Translations under genes and position numbers: made by a program
Part shown: positions 44,844-50,329 of the stretch, piece by piece
Position numbering within the stretch: the first letter of the stretch is position 1
Layout of the letters: the number at the start of each line of letters is the position of its first letter
Assembly: GCA_017474385.1 (NCBI GenBank)
Contig: JAFVHU010000038.1
Location: 1-50,329, forward strand
DNA length: 50,329 nucleotides
Direction: 5' to 3'
DNA from: Afipia sp.
Lineage (GTDB): Bacteria > Pseudomonadota > Alphaproteobacteria > Rhizobiales > Xanthobacteraceae
The notes under the pieces: model-generated
The model's database searches: none
Seen by the model: the letters and a program-made list of their open reading frames with translations, nothing else
What the model was told of the DNA's origin: nothing

Positions 44844-45152
44844 GAGGACTCTCACGCGCTTGTGTGATAGGAAAAAGTTTGGCAATCTCGGCATTAGGAC
44901 AGGACTACTGTCCCAATTTCCGGGTAATCTCGGCACGGCGTTTGCAGCGCCGGTAAGATCAGCAGGCCGCATGGCAGCCGGAAACGGCACGCGCGAACTG
45001 CACTTTCTAAAGCGAGGCTCGTGACAGCGCGAGCGGTGGCCCCGAGGACTTCCTCAAGAAGGAAATTCCGAAGGGTTCCGCGAACGCCGAAGCTGCGGCC
45101 AAAATGGGTTAAAATAGACTGCCTCTAAATCCAAAGAGGCGTGAGGATGAGA

Positions 45153-49718
<4,566 letters not shown>

Positions 49719-49871
49719 CTGACAGGCTCGGCGCGGGCGCAGCACATCCTCGCGAACTGGAAGAAGTATCTTCCGATGTTCCGCAAGGTGATGCCGGTCG
49801 AATACCGCCGCGCGCTGAAGGAAATGAAATCGCGCGAGCCGGAAGAACCGAAAATCGCGATCGGGGCGTAA
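49719..49871 (+). pseudogene. gltB: In-frame C-terminal remnant of gltB beyond the TAG
   Basis: Fifty sense codons in the gltB frame between TAG (49716) and TAA (49869-49871): LTGSARAQHILANWKKYLPM, then the conserved RKVMPVEYRRAL and a tail ending PEEPKIAIGA. This is the expected C-terminus of the family. Codon use is normal for the genome, so the stop looks recent, or is a sequencing error, or is read through. Confidence 0.85.
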
Positions 49872-49882
49872 GCAGAGAACCC

Positions 49883-49981
49883 CGTCATCCTGAGATGCGA
49901 GCCGCGTTGCGGCGAGCCTCGAAGGGCGACGGGAATGAAACTGGTCATCCTTCGAGGCGCGCAAGAGCGCGCAGGATGACG
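49883..49981. repeat. Intergenic palindromic repeat, GTCATCCT type
   Basis: CGTCATCCTGAGATGCGAGC with GAGCCTCGAAGG, and the complementary GGTCATCCTTCGAGGCGCGC ending GCGCAGGATGACG; the ends GTCATCCT and AGGATGAC are inverted. A different family from the CCGGGCTTG elements. Lies between gltB and gltD. Confidence 0.85.
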
Positions 49982-50021
49982 GCAGAAACTGATGGACTAG
50001 AATTCAGGGGCGTCGGGTTAC

Positions 50022-50329
50022 ATGGGTAAGCCTACAGGTTTTCTTGAGATCGAGCGTCACGACCGCAAGTATGAGCCGGTCGCGGAGCGGGTGAAGGATT
50101 TCAGGGAATTCGTCATTCCGCTGAGCGAGAAAGACACGCGCGATCAGGCCGCGCGCTGTATGAATTGCGGCATCCCCTATTGCCACGGCACCGGCTCGGT
50201 TCAGCCCGGCACGCCCGGCTGCCCGGTCAACAACCAGATCCCGGACTTCAACGATCTCGTCTACAACGGCAACTGGGAAGAAGCCTCGCGCAACCTGCAC
50301 TCGACCAACAACTTCCCCGAATTCACCGG
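50022..50329 (+). CDS. gltD: Glutamate synthase small subunit, 3' partial
   Basis: Beta subunit of NADPH-GOGAT, which takes electrons from NADPH through FAD and 4Fe-4S clusters to GltB. The first 102 residues are in the window, from the ATG at 50022 ([20 protein letters not shown]). The N-terminal iron-sulfur motifs are visible: [12 protein letters not shown] and [11 protein letters not shown]. The rest, including the FAD and NADPH domains, is beyond the window. It follows gltB after a repeat of about 100 bases. Confidence 0.95.
   Translation, partial: MGKPTGFLEIERHDRKYEPVAERVKDFREFVIPLSEKDTRDQAARCMNCGIPYCHGTGSVQPGTPGCPVNNQIPDFNDLVYNGNWEEASRNLHSTNNFPEFT

Larger units (their letters stand above)
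44529..45152. other. Long spacer with palindromes upstream of gltB
   Basis: A 624-base gap between two divergent genes without a coding frame I can support. It holds two long palindromes (44681-44753 and 44766-44843), a small one, GGACAG/CTGTCC at 44897-44913, a direct repeat AATCTCGGCA (twice, about 45 bases apart, near 44884 and 44926), and GCCTCT/AGAGGC at 45121-45140 directly before the gltB start. The gltB promoter must be in the right half; no exact sigma-54 box was found. Confidence 0.5.

Noticed and set aside
44988-45003. Sigma-54 promoter for gltB (GGCAC...CTGC)
   Set aside because: GG and GC are separated by 12 bases, not the strict 10 of -24/-12 promoters.

Overview
The window is high-GC chromosomal DNA from an alphaproteobacterium, most likely of the Bradyrhizobium/Rhodopseudomonas/Afipia/Nitrobacter group (Nitrobacteraceae). 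The signs are the protein sequences themselves, an Irr-type Fur regulator, an orphan CheY with the sequence style of that group, a small heat-shock gene with a ROSE-type RNA thermometer, and many intergenic palindromes built on a CCGGGCTTGnCCCGG core. Most genes are housekeeping genes. I saw no tRNA, rRNA, CRISPR array, transposase or phage gene.

Layout. 1-2754: prs (5' end outside the window), a YbjN-type protein and proC. 2913-5597 (minus): a MarR regulator, an OmpR-type response regulator and its histidine kinase, divergent from ilvE (5878-6990). 7051-12009 (minus): a probable operon uvrC-pgsA-moaD-moaE-prmB-deaminase. 12226-17223: an outer-membrane beta-barrel protein, a cold-shock protein, rlmJ, an RNase T2 and several small exported proteins. 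17321-20123 (minus): thioesterase, tautomerase, DUF2000 protein and hisS. 20324-22446 (minus): a TadE/TadG pair. 22631-27555: a class III aminotransferase, a degenerate EAL protein, a HAD phosphatase, a small DMT-type membrane protein and CheY. 27792-36330 (plus): ribF, ileS, lspA, an exported protein and two coupled M16 peptidases.

36414-41636 (minus) looks accessory. An operon of irr-like regulator, ahpD, peroxiredoxin, an unknown protein and Fe/Mn superoxide dismutase lies just downstream of a methanethiol oxidase (SBP56) gene and a membrane protein. Methanethiol oxidase makes hydrogen peroxide, so the neighbouring peroxide-defence operon makes biochemical sense. 41822-44528 holds an alpha/beta hydrolase, a ROSE-controlled hsp20 and a proline-rich exported protein. 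44529-50329 holds a 624-base spacer with two long palindromes, then gltB and the start of gltD.

Points most worth a second look: (1) ileS carries an in-frame palindromic repeat that adds about 38 codons; (2) gltB is cut by an in-frame TAG, with the 50 expected C-terminal codons intact behind it; (3) the methanethiol oxidase/Irr/peroxide cluster, whose Irr-like regulator has a four-cysteine tail; (4) the RpoH-type promoter plus ROSE thermometer in front of hsp20; (5) a low-GC patch inside hisS; (6) tandem long palindromes upstream of gltB.
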